64,000 nucleotides of DNA, taken from Saururus chinensis (lineage: Eukaryota; Streptophyta; Magnoliopsida; Piperales; Saururaceae). Position numbers and translations under genes: made by a program. Of the stretch, positions 11,766 through 24,735 are shown in pieces (within the stretch, counting starts at the first letter, position 1; every line of letters begins with the position of its first letter). The stretch covers positions 59,946,581 to 60,010,580 of the forward strand of contig CP141140.1 of assembly GCA_035235625.1 (NCBI GenBank). Direction: 5' to 3'. Under the pieces are notes generated by a model that was not told the DNA's origin, did not search any database, and worked only from the letters and a program-made list of their open reading frames with translations.

Positions 11766-14700
11766 AGTGCCTATCTAAATCCGACTGTCGGTTTTGCATA
11801 GCTAGTAATGGACAAAAGTGCAGTGCAGAAATGGGCGAAATATGGTCCCACACACAGTTCCTGCCATAGAATATAAAATTTTGGGCAACGAAGAAGAATA
11901 ATTAAAACGTTCCCCGGAAACGTGGTAAATATGTCTTTTTGAATAATTAAAATATTTTATTAATTTATATATATTTAAAAGTGAATAAATTAAAATATAA
12001 ATATAAATTTATATATTTAAATATAAATAAATATATGTACGGCCATATCGTAGAGGAGTACCCTTGTTTTTCTACATCCCCTATCAAAAGTGAAAAAATA
12101 AAAATAATTTACTCCATTCTCTATGTTTTCGTGTAATTCTGCTTTACTTCTTTTAATATATAAATTCTACCCCCTTATTTTCTTATATTAGCTTCAACAA
12201 TTTCTTCCAATGATAATGTTATAGTAGTTTTGATAATTAGGCTCTTATTATTGTGACGACTGAGGGCTATTTAAGTTTTAAAATTTTCAAAAGTAAAAGT
12301 GGAATTTTTTAATATTAATTTTAAAAATTTACCGTTATGTGAATTACGGTTAGTAATAAAATTTCTTAGAATAAATACTGATATTGCATCAAACTTAATT
12401 TTAAAACTTCAAACTAGTATAATTTTCTCTCCCGAACTCAGATATGCACATTCTTGATACTATACACTCCTAAATTTGAGTTCTATTAAACAAAAACTCA
12501 CAACGGTAGGTGATTTTAAAATTTTAAAATAGGCACCACGTATATGGCATGTTTCTCGAGGCTCAACTCAATAGAAGAGGAAAATGTTGAAAAATAATAA
12601 AATTTGTAATTTTTAGAACTAGGTTTGGGAGCCAGAATCATCTCATAAAGTGATTCGGTGATTTCGAACATTTTCGGCTCAAAATGACTCTAAATCAACT
12701 TAGGGTTTGAATTTTTAATTTTACCCACTTTTAACACGCAAACATTATTCCAATAATTCAAGCCAAATTTAGGGCAAAATCACCATAATCTTACATAAAC
12801 TACTTATAAGTGTGCAGGTTAGGCTCTAGCTAGGCACACAACAAGGCTCTCAGTGCACATGCCAGAGCCGATCGTGCAAGTTAGATCCAGTCATACACAG
12901 TTATATTTGGTTGCACAGTCTACATTTGGCAGTCGCAGTTAGAACTTGTCTACATGACTAGATTTTGCTGCATAGCTAAGCAATAGTAGCCATGACCAAA
13001 GCTTAACCTTTGCCAATTTTGGTTATGGCTAAGAAGTTTTGGTCGTGGCAAGGAGGAGCTAAAGAGATGGGGTGGAGTTCGGGTTATTAGTAGCAGTGAC
13101 CATGTCAATTGGTGCCAAAAAAAAAGAATAAGATAAAATAGGTAAAATAAAATTAAAATTTTTTTTCTAAAGATGAGGGATGAGTGAAAAGTTAAAATAT
13201 TAGGTAAATAAAATAGGGGCATAAGAAAAAAAGAAGTATAAATAGCCACATTGCACATATGATATCATAGACGCTTTTTGAGATTTAATGGAGCATGGTT
13301 CACGTGTGGGAATTAGAAGCCATCAATGCAACAATACACACAAATAGGAGAAATTTTTCGGTGTATCATATGCTGTATTAGTATTTCAACAGCGACCTAT
13401 AAGCATGTAAAACTATTGGTGTCCTAATATCTCATATATAATATTAATAGGTTTTTGGTGAATTGTGTGGGACACTATTAAATAGGGGTTGAGGACCGAA
13501 GGGGGTGAGTGTGAAAAAATATGATTGGTACATTTTGTTGAGTGGGCACACTTATCAAGACCATTTAAAATTTTGACCCAAATCCATGACTTAAATTGAT
13601 ATGGTAAAATAAATGGGCTCTACATATTAGAATTAGAATGATCCCAAAATTTGAACATCACCATCTTAAAAGGATATCTTTAAATCCTAATTAATTCTGC
13701 ACCTATCTTATTACTCTAAAGGCCTAAATTAAAAAATATAATCTCAATTATTAATTTAATGGTGAAATTAAATTTTTCTGATGATAGGGCTCCTATGTCC
13801 AAATGGGACTAATATTTATGACCTTTTATTTTTTATAACTTTCTACTTCGTCCCACTCTCAACAAATATTATCAAATTATATTTAAAAATAATATAATAA
13901 AATTTTTGCTTACTTTTTTTTATAATAAGTATGAGTATTAAATATTTTATTTTTTTTAGTTACTATTAAAAAACATTCCAATGGAATAATATAGAGAAAA
14001 TTAATTTTGTCATATAACTTAATAGTTGTCACATAGGATCTAACACTAGTCCATCAGTCTAATCCGTTTTGTGGAGAAATTTTTTAGTGTGTGGTCTTCT
14101 AAAAAATTAACCTAAAAAGGAATTGAATACCACCTCTCTTTTTATTTACTTTTCTAACATCAACAATCCCACTATTTCTCTCATTTATTACATCAATCAA
14201 AATAATTTTACATCTCCTTCTCTTGGCTCTTATGACTGCCCTACGTCCTCCCCCTCCTCATTTTTCGATAGAATGGTGCATTTCTCATTCCCCTCTTGCT
14301 TACTTTCCCCATAAATATTGTAAAATTTTTCATACTTACTTCATTATTATTTTTATATTAAACAAATATATATCCCACTGCACTCCACCAATAATAACGG
14401 AGCCATCAAAAGTGTCTTTTTTCTGGTTTAAATCCCCCACTACCATGAACTTCACCACTCCCCTCTTTTCTTTTTTTTCTTCTTTTCTTCCTCCTCCCCG
14501 TCCCCATAGACAAAAGAAAGTGACAGAGGCTGCACATGACAGCTGTCATGACCTAAATATCTTTATATGAATATTTTGATAAAAAAAACTTTATTTTCAC
14601 TCTTTTATTCACAAAATATAATATAGAAAATTTTAGAGTAGTTTTAGCATATCTTCTCCAGAGCTTGTAAGAAGTATTGAGAGAAGCATAATGTATACTA

Positions 14701-15194
14701 TTTGGCTATCGACTTTAACTGTAGTTAAAATGCAAGGGAAAAAAGGGTACAATTTTGTAAGGTTAAAGTTGTGCATTTATTGCAGCCTGCAGGTGCACCC
14801 TTACTTCGAAATGACCATGGTTCAGGTTGCACTCATGTAAAAAAACGAGTAGATGGATGAAATTGTTATTAGATGATTGTCTATCAAGAAATGAATTACT
14901 GGTCCACTAATATTTGATTTCGTGGCTCTCGGTTGTTGGCCCAAGGATCCAAACTGAGATGCTTAGGAAGCCCAAAAACTTCTTAAAGATGTGAAACCTT
15001 CTTATTACAAAATAGTCATAGCTAGAAAACCATCATTTTGGTTATACAAGAGTGAAATGCCGAGAAGATTGACCAGGCTGATATCTGAATGACCATGGGC
15101 TCTATTTGGCAAACTAAGCGGCTTTGCGTTCGCTTTCTACTTTTTATTTATCCTTTTAGCAAGGAGGATCAGGCAAAATAAAGTATGATGAGAA
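11766..15194. other. AT-rich intergenic DNA upstream of pectinesterase A
   Basis: Long A/T tracts (for example 11940-12030 and 13860-13990) with no recognisable domain in any frame. The open frames at 12950, 14123 and 14223 lack recognisable motifs. No tRNA or other structured RNA was recognised. Confidence 0.5.
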
Positions 15195-15202
15195 GTTTTA
15201 AC

Positions 15203-17098
15203 TAAGATTGCTAACGAGTCAAGCCAGCTCTTTGAGCTGAACAGGTACAACTTGGTTTAATTTAAATATGGCTCGGCTCAAATGGAGTTCAGTTCAAATT
15301 TGAAAGCAAATGAGTCAATCTCGAATATAGGCCAGCTCGAATCGACTCGACTTGAAACATGATCGATTCGACTCAAAACCTGATCGATTCAACTCAATGC
15401 TCGGCTCGAACTCGACTCGATTTACTATATTTCACTTCTTATATATTAATATATTATAACTATATTATATATATTTTTTAACTTTCACTTTTCATATACC
15501 CATAATATTCTATGTTATTTTATACTAATATATATACTACATATATTAATATATAGTATGTAATATATTATATATTATTGTATATAATATCTATATTATG
15601 TTATTATATTTAAAATAAATATAAACCCTACTACTAATAAAATTGAGAATGTAGGTATAAAAAATTATTTTATTCCTATTATACCCTTATTCATCTATAT
15701 AATATGTATTATTAAATTTTTAAATACTACCTTTAATTATTCTAATCTTAATAAATATAAATATGTAATTTTACTTGCATATTCTTAAGTTAACTAATCA
15801 TATTGGTCTTTTATGCTTATGTGCGTACAATTGTACTTCTCTTAGTAACTACTAGATCACTAATTGATTCTTTCTCTCTCTCTCACACACACACATGTAT
15901 ATGTGTATATATGTGTGTATATATATGTATGTATATATATATAATTTTAATTACGAGTCACGACTACTATAAAATATAATTAAATAGAATCAACCATTGG
16001 CTTCTCCCCTATATTTATAAACCATAAAATAAATAGAGTCAACTATGGGTCCAAAAGTTTGACTTATGATTTGTAATGTGTTGAGTGTCTTAACTCTGTC
16101 AAAACTCTTTCACACACTTGCGGAGGCTCCAACTCTATAACATTGACTTCAATATAATGAATAAATTATATAAAATAAATCATATAATTTTAAAGATTTT
16201 AAATTTTTATCAATACTATATATATAAATAAAAATATTATAAATGTCATATGTGTACTTGGTACTTGCCAACAAGTGTGCAATAGTCATCTTGTCATTTT
16301 ATGGCGATTAATCTTTGATAAAGCAACCATCAAATTTCTCTTATATTTTTTGCGAGCTTTTAGATGTCGATTTGATGACTTTTGATGCACTAGACACATA
16401 TGAACAATTTCCTATTAATACATATACATGAATGTCTATCAAAAAATATATTTGTACATACACATAATATATTATTTTCCAATGATCTTCTGTTTCATAT
16501 GAAATAACATTGATGATCAACGATGCACTAGCGCATGTATATTATTTTATATCCGAGGTAAGCTATTGAGCAACCTACTTCCTGTCCATCTGACTGTGAG
16601 CCAAGTATAAGTTCCTCTACCTCTAGCTTCGAATATAGTTTACCATCTCCCAGTGGAGTCGAGCCATCTACTTCTCTAAGACCAAATCCCAGAGATCTAT
16701 ATCAATCTTCCTCAAAGTAGCATAAGAACTACCTGGATTCTATTCCTTTGATCTATCTACTTCGTTTGAACCAAGTAGGTAAGCTCCATCTTATTCTATT
16801 TCTCCACTATCCCGAGTTGTTCCCTGTAGAACAAGGCCTTCTCTTTCGGTGCTAGGCGAGGTTTGGGAGTCTAGCCCTTCCATTTATTCTATCTGCATTT
16901 CAATTCCTCTACTTTGGCAACCTCCATACAACTCTTCTTATTTTGTTCTAGCCGCTAACCATTTAATAATGTTCTCAAATAGCCTTGTACGGTTGAATTT
17001 AAAGCTCTCTAGAGCTAAACGAAGACAAAGATCAAAGTTATTTATTAAAATAAAAACAAGTAGGTCTTCTCTACCATAAAAAATTCTTGTGTATAGAT

Positions 17099-17145
<47 letters not shown>

Positions 17146-17888
17146 TATTTACCAAATATTAATACATATGTATATATATAAATTATAAAAAATAGATATT
17201 TAGGCCTCTATTTTACTTTGGCCCATTGTGTAAAAAATAGATGTGAGGTCTCTTCTTGATTGTGTAAAAATTAAGATAATATGTATTTTTTTTGGACCTT
17301 GTCGTACCTATAAATTTTTATATTTGCAAGCAATGCACACCTTGAGGTCCATATAATGTTCTAATGAAGAATTTTTTTGTAGTCACTAAATCTATGAATT
17401 GGCTTTGTCATGTCACTTTGGTGACTAGTTCAATTTTTTGTAGATTATTATATAAGAGATTTGAACACCATTAGCTAAATTTTTGGTAACCAATGAAAGG
17501 TTTTTGTGGGTAATTTATTAACACTTATTTTAACTATATATTTTGAAGTAATATTTATAACTTTAATAGAATGAAATTATAGTTATTATAATTTTTTATA
17601 TTTTTTAATGTTAATGTGATTTTTTAAATTAATATGATTTTTTACCGGGAAAAATAACTTGGGTTATAAATAAATGAGATTCGAGCTCAATTCAAATATA
17701 GGTTCGAACTACTATAGTATATTTTCGAATTTGAGCTTAAATTGAGTTTCGAGTTCCTTGACCAAACTGAGCTTGAGTTAGGCTTTGAGCTATTCGATCG
17801 AGCTTGAGCTAAGCTCGAGTTGAGCTTTCAAAAATCAAACACAAGTCAAAAAATTAAAAAACTCGAACTCAGTTCACTAACACCCTTA
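15203..17888 (+). mobile_element. Non-autonomous hAT-like element rich in GAGCTCGAGC (copy 1)
   Basis: Imperfect inverted ends: TAAGATTGCTAACGAG at the left, and at the right CACTAACACCCTTA, whose reverse complement is TAAGGGTGTTAGTG. Flanking octamers GTTTTAAC (15195-15202) and GTTTTAGT (17889-17896) match at 6 of 8 bases, as expected for an old hAT target duplication. Both subterminal regions are full of CTCGA/GAGCT motifs. No transposase is present. The interior is AT-rich and includes a TA microsatellite at 17105-17142. It is related to the elements at 19025-21060 and 46376-47617. Confidence 0.65.
17105..17142. repeat. (TA)n microsatellite
   Basis: About 19 TA dinucleotides within the hAT-like element. 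Confidence 0.9.
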
Positions 17889-17896
17889 GTTTTAGT

Positions 17897-18579
17897 TGCT
17901 ACTTGAAACCCACACAACCGTTTTTTTGTCTTTCTGTCAAAAGCAAACGACCCTGATGAGAGATTGGTCATTCCAAATCTGAGTACTATGAAACCTTTTT
18001 TACTTTCTTGGTTAAACCGAAGTACCCTGAAACCTGTTAACAATGAGTGACTAACAACTTCGCGCATTCACTTAGATTGCTTATGCTACCGCACTTCAAT
18101 CTCAAGTTTCTGATAACATCAAGCTTAGAATTTCAGCTTTTGTCGAATCCATAATCATTGAACGCCTGCAAGTGGCCCATGTACCTGGTCATCTGGCCTG
18201 CATAGATTATCTGAAAGTAAAATTCGGACTTTACAATAGAATTGCTATGAATCTATTTCAGCAGTGAAAGGTATAGAAGAATGCCAAACCATCCGCAGAG
18301 CTGTCATAATCTCACCAACCTTGGTGTGTAACACATGAGCAACAACCACACCAGGTGTTGTCAATTATCTATTGCCTTTGGTTTGTCTTCTTCGCACCTT
18401 AGATTAGATCTGGGAAATCACTTCCAAAAGTCGTGCACCAGGAATAAGAATTCCCACCGAATTAAAGCTATTGGATGATGGGCCTGAGCCTAGCAAATCT
18501 AAGCAAGAGAAAGTGCCAACGTTAACATAAAACACCAGTGCCCCTTTCCCGTTCTTGCCTACCCTCCAGTTTCTACACA
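17897..18579. other. Sequence 5' of the cytochrome b5 fragment
   Basis: Moderate-complexity DNA with no convincing gene. It probably contains the promoter and 5' leader of the cytochrome b5 fragment that starts at 18580. A frame at about 18080-18265 (..QVAHVPGHLACIDYLKVKFG..) faintly resembles the end of a copia RNase H but is too weak to call. Confidence 0.4.
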
Positions 18580-18893
18580 ATGGGGGAGCTCAAGGTCTTT
18601 TCTCCAATGGAGGTCTCCAGCCACTGCACCAGGGAAGATTGCTGGCTGATAATCGGAGGAAAGGTTATAATCTGTTCTTTCAACCACCTGCATGCGTCCA
18701 GTTTGGCCCCTTCAAGTCCTCTGGATCATAGGTTCTGTAGGATGTTTTCAGGGGTTTTTTCATGATCAAATCAAAAGTAGCTGTGTTTTCACTGCTGAGT
18801 ACAACTGCTCTGATTAACATTTATAGGTCTATGATGTGACCAAGTTTCTGCTTGAGCACCCCGGTGGAGATGATGTTCTGGTAGAAGCATCAG
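18580..18893 (+). pseudogene. Cytochrome b5 gene fragment (exons 1 and 2)
   Basis: Exon 1 (18580-18663) starts ATGGGGGAG and encodes MGELKVFSPMEVSSHC then TREDCWLIIGGK. Exon 2 (18827-18893) follows a TTTATAG acceptor and encodes VYDVTKFLLEHPGGDDVLVEAS, ending at a GTATTA donor. These match the first two exons of plant cytochrome b5, the ER electron carrier that supplies desaturases and P450s; the His of HPGG is one heme ligand. Intron 1 is 163 bp and both frames are open. The third exon, with the second heme-ligand His and the C-terminal membrane anchor, was not found. Beyond the donor, a hAT-like element begins at 19025. Either exon 3 was lost or it lies beyond the inserted transposons. The copy is most likely truncated. 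Confidence 0.78.
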
Positions 18894-19024
18894 GTATTAT
18901 GGTCATGGATATGTGGATGCAATTTAGTATCCGCTTTTTTAGATCATAGTGGTAGCCTTATTTTATTGGGCTTTGTGAAATAACTCTTCTAGGGCAGAAA
19001 CTATACCTTTTAGGGTTTACTCCA

Positions 19025-21060
19025 TAGGTGCTAACGAGCCGAATCAAACTGAGTTTTGTAATTTTTTTACTCGAATTTAATTTTTGAAAGTTCAGCTTGA
19101 GCTCGATCGAACATCTAGAATCTTAGCTCAAGCTCGGTTAGGCCAAGAAGCTCAAAACTCTACTTCACCTCAAAAATATACTATAATAGCTCGAACTTAT
19201 GCTTGAATTAAGTTTGAATCTTATTTACAAGCCAAACTATTTTTCTCTATAAAAAATTATATTAATTTAGATAATCACATTAATATTACAGAAATAAAAA
19301 AATTATTACAAACACATTTCTATTCTATTAAAGTAGTAAATATTACTTCCAAATCTATGATTAAAATAAAAGTCAATAAATTACCCTACAAAAAAATTTC
19401 ATTGGTCACCAAAACTTTAACTGCTGCTATTCAATTCTATCATATAATGGATATAATTATATAAATAATATTTTAAAAATAATAATTACTGAAATAATGG
19501 AGAGAGAAAAATATTTACCAATATAGTGTTCCTTTTTGCCACACAGGCACTAGCCAGCACTGACACTTGCGTGGTTTTTTTCAAAAAAATTTATAATTTC
19601 ATCCTTCTAAATAATGAAATCAATATAATGTACTCATTTTTTCCTTTTAAAAGATAAAATGAGTACAATGTACTGATTTCGTCACTTGGAAGAACAAACT
19701 CAATGATGAAATAATTGTCATCTCTTCACTCTCTCTCTCCTCGTCCTCTCTCCTCTTTGTCTCTCTCTCTTCTTTCTCTTCACTCTCTCCTCTCTCTTTT
19801 TACACACTCTTTCTCCTCACTTTCTCTCTATCCTCTCTCTTTCATCCATCTCTCTTCTTCTCTCTCCTCTCTCCTCTTTTTCTCTCTTCTGCCTCTTCAC
19901 ACACACACACTCTCTCTCTATATCTCTATTCAATCTCTCTCTCTCCCTCTTGTCTTCTGTCTCTTTCTCTCTCCTTGTCTCTCTCTCATGTGCATGACAT
20001 GAGCCCCAGCTCTAAGAAGTGGGGAGAACATAGGAAAATTTAATTTATTTTTTCTTACTTATATATCATATATTAAAATATTATATTTTAAATAAAATAT
20101 AATGTATTTTTGAATGACAAAATCAATATATTTTTTATAAGTTTTTCATGATTTTGTCCATTAGAAGAGAGGAGAGAGAGAAGAGAGATAACCAAAAAAG
20201 AGAGGAGAGAGAGTGAATAGAGAGAGGGTAGAGAGAGAAGAGAGAGGAGAGAGATAAAATCAATTCATATTGATTTCATCCTTCTAAAAGACAAAGTATA
20301 TTGTATTGATTTAATCATATTCATTGTTTCCTTCTAAAGGATGAAATTATAAAAAAAACAAAAAAAACCACATAGGTGCTAGTGCCTAACTGACACCTGT
20401 GTGATAAAAAGGAACATCATATTGGCATATATTTTTTTCTCTCCATTATTTTGATAGTTATGTTTTTCCATATTATTTATATAAACTTTCCTATATAAGA
20501 GGCCACAAAAAACTAAACCAGTCATCAAAGTCATGACATCTCCTATTCATAGATTTCATATCTAATTACTTTAGTGACTACAAAAAAGTTCATGATAAGA
20601 GAACTATTTAGACCTCAACAGTAACATATTTCATGGTCTATGGATTGCCCGAAAAAAAATCAATATAATCAGAAGTCAACAATAAAATCAAGACTTCTTT
20701 CACAAGATATATTTGTAAGCAAAATCTAGATATAGTTCATCTCTAATTCTAAATCAATATGATTGGTTCGATTAATAATGTTTATTATTCAAGTAGAATG
20801 ACATATTTATATTTGTTAGGATTAGATTGATTAAAGGTAGTATTTAGAAAGTAAATAATATTATATGGTGAATAAGGGTAGAATAGGAATAAAATAATTT
20901 ATCATACCTACATTGTCAATTTTTTTAGTAGTAGGATTTATATTTGTTTGAAATATAATAGCATAATATGGGTATTATATACAATATATTAATGTATATA
21001 TATTCTTTAAAATATATAAAATATTATGGGTATATGAAAGTGAAACTTAAGAAATTTATA
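19025..21060 (-). mobile_element. Non-autonomous hAT-like element (copy 2, inverted and truncated)
   Basis: Its left end TAGGTGCTAACGAGCC and following GAGCTCGATCGAAC-rich DNA match the reverse complement of the right end of the 15203-17888 element. The DNA up to about 21060 matches the reverse complement of 15430-15740, including CATACCTACATTGTCAATTTTTT against its partner. The last approximately 230 bp of the other end are missing. It is interrupted by a foldback element at 19491-20453. Lies downstream of the cytochrome b5 exons, possibly within what was intron 2. Confidence 0.65.
19491..20453. mobile_element. Foldback element with CT/GA-rich arms
   Basis: The left end (AATAATGGAGAGAGAAAAAT...GTGTTCCTTTTTGCCACACAGG) is nearly the reverse complement of the right end (CCTGTGTGATAAAAAGGAACATC...CTCTCCATTATT). 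The next arm segments (CACTAG/CTAGTG, TTTCATCCTTCTAA) pair too. Further in, a CTCTCT tract (19725-19990) faces a GAGAGA tract (20165-20255). It sits inside the inverted hAT-like copy, so it is the younger insertion. The target duplication is not clear (flanks ATAATTACT/ATAGTTATG resemble a decayed 9-bp repeat). The open frame at 19715-20002 is low complexity. Confidence 0.75.
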
Positions 21061-21739
21061 TAAGAGTTTTTTCCATATTGCCTAGTCAAAGAATGAAAAA
21101 TTTCATATTCCCTAGATTTTAAACGGAAATGCCATAAAATTTGGAACAACACGATATAAGGTAAATTTGAGACTAAAATACCCCTAACTGGAGGTATGGT
21201 TTTATATTGTGTAAAACCCTCACAAAGTTACATTCATTGGCATACAACTTTAGACGCTGGCGATTCCTCCAGTTGAAAACCCCATTCCGATTAAAAACTC
21301 GGTTCTGATTGCAAAATACTCTGGTTGAGCACCATTCACGTGGTGCAGGAGAAGATTTTGTGACCTATGCAACTAGACATGGAAGATTAGGGCTTTGTTT
21401 TGGAACGAGTTTGCAAAGAACAAGTTTTGGAACGAGTTTGCGAAGTTGAGTTTTAAAACTGTACACCCCAAAGGTGGTTCTTCTTTATAGTGCGGGTTCG
21501 GGTTTGCGGCGATCTAGGTAAAGGAGTAAAATTTGTAGAAAAGCAGTTACCGAATGACTGGTTAATCCGGCTCGAAGAACAACATTAGCAGTTTCGTGGT
21601 AAGACATTTCGGATATTTGTATATACGATTTTTTATTTAGCATGTATTAGAGCACACAACATAGGCAGTCGAATCAAACTATCGTTGGGTCAGAAAGATG
21701 ATGAGTCATATATCATGTGTTCAATAAGACACTGGAAAC
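21061..21739. other. 5' flank of the Ulp1-type MULE
   Basis: No recognisable coding frame. Starts about where the hAT-like element is truncated; presumably the terminal or leader region of the MULE. No terminal inverted repeat partner was identified at the other side. Confidence 0.4.
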
Positions 21740-22278
21740 ATGATGTCCGGGCCACTGTTGGATGTACTCATTGGTGATTGTTGGGACGACTTACTGGAGG
21801 TCTTCAACATAAGGAGCAAAAGACTACCCCTTACTATGGCTGAAGTGGCTATGATAATGGGTTTGAGTGGAAAAGGGAACCCACGTAAATTGGAAAGTAG
21901 CGAGGGGAAGGCTGCCCAAGGTAAGGGGCAATTCTACAAGAAGTTCTTCCAAATAAATGGCCAGAGAAGGCAGGACTTGAAGAAATGTTAAAAGAAGTGG
22001 CTGACGAAACAAGGATTGTTTCAGACGAGGACTTAGCACAGTTGTCAATCGTGCACATGGTGTCCTTGTGTTATTCACACATAGCAACAGAGTCGTATCC
22101 CCAACTTTGTGTGATTACTTAGATGACATGTCAGTCGTGGGGAGCTACAATTGGGCAGACACTGTACAGGATATGCTGATGAGAGGCATATCGACAGCCC
22201 ACTAGAACATCATGAGTAGACAAGATGAGCATTCTGCTATTGCCGGAATTCTCGTTGGGGCTTCATTAGTGTTCCAGG
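21740..22278 (+). pseudogene. N-terminal part of a transposon-borne Ulp1 protease gene
   Basis: Encodes GPLLDVLIGDCWDDLLEVFN...RLPLTMAEVAMIMGLSG, then after a one-base frame change near 21950 WPEKAGLEEMLKEVADETR...DLAQLSIVHMVSLCYSHIAT. This layout (a predicted globular domain with a helix reading AEVAMIMGLSG) is typical of the DUF1985/plant-mobile-domain-like region that precedes Ulp1 domains in plant transposon-derived genes. The segment ends ILVGASLVFQ at a GTAACG that is probably a splice donor. Frameshifts and stops (about 22170-22210) show decay. Family assignment is inference from context and weak similarity. Confidence 0.5.
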
Positions 22279-22613
22279 TAACGCTCATATGTGTTATACC
22301 ATGCGAATTCTAATATTGTATCGCTAATGACACGATATGTTTACATGCAGATGAATATCACCATAGGACACACGATACAAACTAAATCATGTTATCAGAC
22401 ATACGACATATAACATGCACATAGACATATCATGTTCTCGGTAACATGACTAAGTATAATATCATGGATAGGACATTAGACGATCGGAATGTATCGTGTT
22501 ACCGAAAACACGATGTGGCTGAAAGCGTGTTATCAGTAACACAACTAATTTGTTATATTGAAGATACTGACCATGTACACTAATGACTATATTCTTTTGT
22601 ATTGTCTGTTAGG

Positions 22614-23277
22614 TATGGTTTTATAAACTTATGTCCATATGGGCTCCCAGTGGTCCTCCATGCAGCCCAAGGTGCAAGAGGTGGCCTGAATTTACCCAAC
22701 TTTTGAACGATGTGGAGAAGGTCGATAAACTTGACCCGGCCAACAAAAAGGGAAGGAAGAATATTCTAGCTCATCACCGGATGTGGAAGTGGTACGAGGG
22801 TGTCTTCATGAGACTAAAGCCAAACTTCCAAATTGTTATGTGCATCACACCAATTCCCGAAGAGGCACACTTGATGGATGTCCAAAGGGTGACCCCGAAA
22901 GCTAAGAAGGCGGGTACGCAGACTTTTTGGCCAATGAGACTCGACCACGCCCTCCACGGCGAGACGTCGGGGCATGTACATTTCAGCCATGATGTCATTG
23001 AATCATTCGTCATGCCAATTGATGTCATGGTGGGAATATGTGAAGTTGTTTTGGAGAAGGTTGTGCTCTACAGTGAGTGGGGATGGAACACGGAGTGAGT
23101 TGAAGCTGCACTCCAGCGTGTTAAGAACGATCTCAAGGTGGCAACTAGCCTCGTAGAACATACGCAACCCCCTGAGGAACCGGAGACAGAACAACCACTT
23201 GAACCCACTCAGCTGGAGGTCGCCCAAGCATCAACCCCTCCTCCAAGAACCCAAGGATCGCCGTAGGTTCATTTAAA
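22614..23277 (+). pseudogene. Second coding block of the Ulp1-type MULE gene
   Basis: After a probable intron (about 22279-22613, acceptor TTAG) the frame continues VWFYKLMSIWAPSG...WPEFTQLLNDVEKV...ILAHHRMWKWYEGVFMRLKP...EWGWNTE to about 23098. The reading frame then changes, with a stop near 23098 and ...PPEEPETEQPLEPTQLEVAQ following in another frame. It has no recognised catalytic motif and looks like the central region of the same transposon protein. The intron before it and the one after it (about 23380-23650) are both filled with CGTGTTATC/GATAACACG-like motifs. Confidence 0.5.
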
Positions 23278-23664
23278 GACAACAACTTCAAAATCTAGAG
23301 AAGCTTGCCAACCATCTGCCCCTGAAGATCCACTAGTACATGTCCCACAGCAGGTAGAAGAGGGATTCATTTTGAGTAAGTACGACATTTTAATGTACCA
23401 TGTTTCGTTTTCGTTAGGGGATCTTCATGTAGTCGAGTACACGATAGGGGATCATGTCATATATTGAGAAAGACGATTTTGGTATTGTCGTGTCATTGAT
23501 CACATGATCATTGAAACAATGGTTACTTCTGAAAACAATCTTTGTGTGGTTGTGTAATCGTGAGCACAATTAGTCCTCTTTTCATTTTTCTAACAATACG
23601 ATATGCAGTGTCATTGCGTTTGGTAAAAGACGATTAGCGTGCATATTGTTTATTTACTAACACG

Positions 23665-24735
23665 ATGGCTTACTTCTTAAATACAGAGAAACGACAACCG
23701 CAGGCTACCACGAAATCGAAGAAGATTGGTCCGAAGTTGCAAATGACCATAATAACTAGATTTTTTTATGGAAATAAATGTAGAATTCATGGAACAACCA
23801 TAGGAGGTTGTGGAACAACCACAGGATGTCATGGAACAACCACAGGATATCATGGAACCACCCCAGGAGGTGGAAGAACAACCTCGTGAAAAACAACCCC
23901 GGAGGTAGAGGAGCCGGACCTTCCCTGGGAGGTTGTGGCTCAAGTCCTCGATGGGCTGGAACAACCCCATGAGGGATTGGTAAAACAATTGAAGATTTCA
24001 GAACAACCTTTGGAGGGACCGGAAGCACCCTAGGAAGCAAATAAAGGAGCAATGCTGAAACAAGCAATAAAACTTAGATTAAAACGGAAAGCTGCTCCTG
24101 GCGCTCCCTTCTTATGTCATGTTATTTGGAAGTCGAGGTTCACCGCAGTTGAACAACCTGCTCAAGGTGAGGAGCCTGTGAAGAAAGTCTCAGCTCAGGG
24201 CTTGAAGAAGCCAAAGCATTTCAGCAGCTACATTGATGAGAAGTTAGCAAAGTTTGGACATATTGCCCAGCCTAGAAAGCCTAGTGAAGAAGTACCTCTG
24301 GCATCAATCCCTAGCCCAAGCAATATCCGTCCGGCCCATCCAAAGTCTCCCACCCTAGAACCAGCAGCCTCAATCATAGTTTCCAATGAAGACACTTTAT
24401 CGGAAACTCCAGTAAATGCGGAAGTAATGGAGAGTATCCGCAATGTTGTAGATGTCAAAGATGATACTGCAACTAAGACGAATAAGGAGGAGCGTAGTTT
24501 GTAGCCAAAGGACTATCTTGACACAGAGTTGGTGTTCCACCCAGAGGTTCAAAAGGAGGCAAATAAGGAAATTATCACGGAATTTTTGTTGAACCCATAC
24601 AAGTTGTGGCCCATAGAGACCCTCCTCTACGCCGACTACCTATCTCTGTTAAAGCAGGAATGCATAACGAATGAGGTAATATTGTTTCATTTCTCATACG
24701 TTTTAACATCCATCGTGTTATCAATCAAATGATTG
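23665..24735 (+). pseudogene. Low-complexity and linker region of the Ulp1-type MULE gene
   Basis: 23770-24000 is a degenerate short tandem repeat (GGAACAACC ACAGGA type) coding for runs of GTT/QPQ-like residues depending on frame. 24052-24504 is open for 150 codons with a basic start (AIKLRLKRKAAPG) and a Ser/Pro-rich linker (PSEEVPLASIPSPSN). It ends at a single stop, after which the same frame reads PKDYLDTELVFHPEVQKEAN...LNPYKLWPIETLLYADYLSLL up to about 24685. A probable intron with many CGTGTTATC motifs follows (24690-24965). Confidence 0.5.

Noticed and set aside
18080..18265. Possible copia RNase H end
   Set aside because: Only a vague resemblance (HVPGH-like) without the catalytic residues or any adjacent reverse transcriptase.
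19715..20002. Ser/Leu-rich open frame
   Set aside because: Translation of a CTCTCT microsatellite-like arm.
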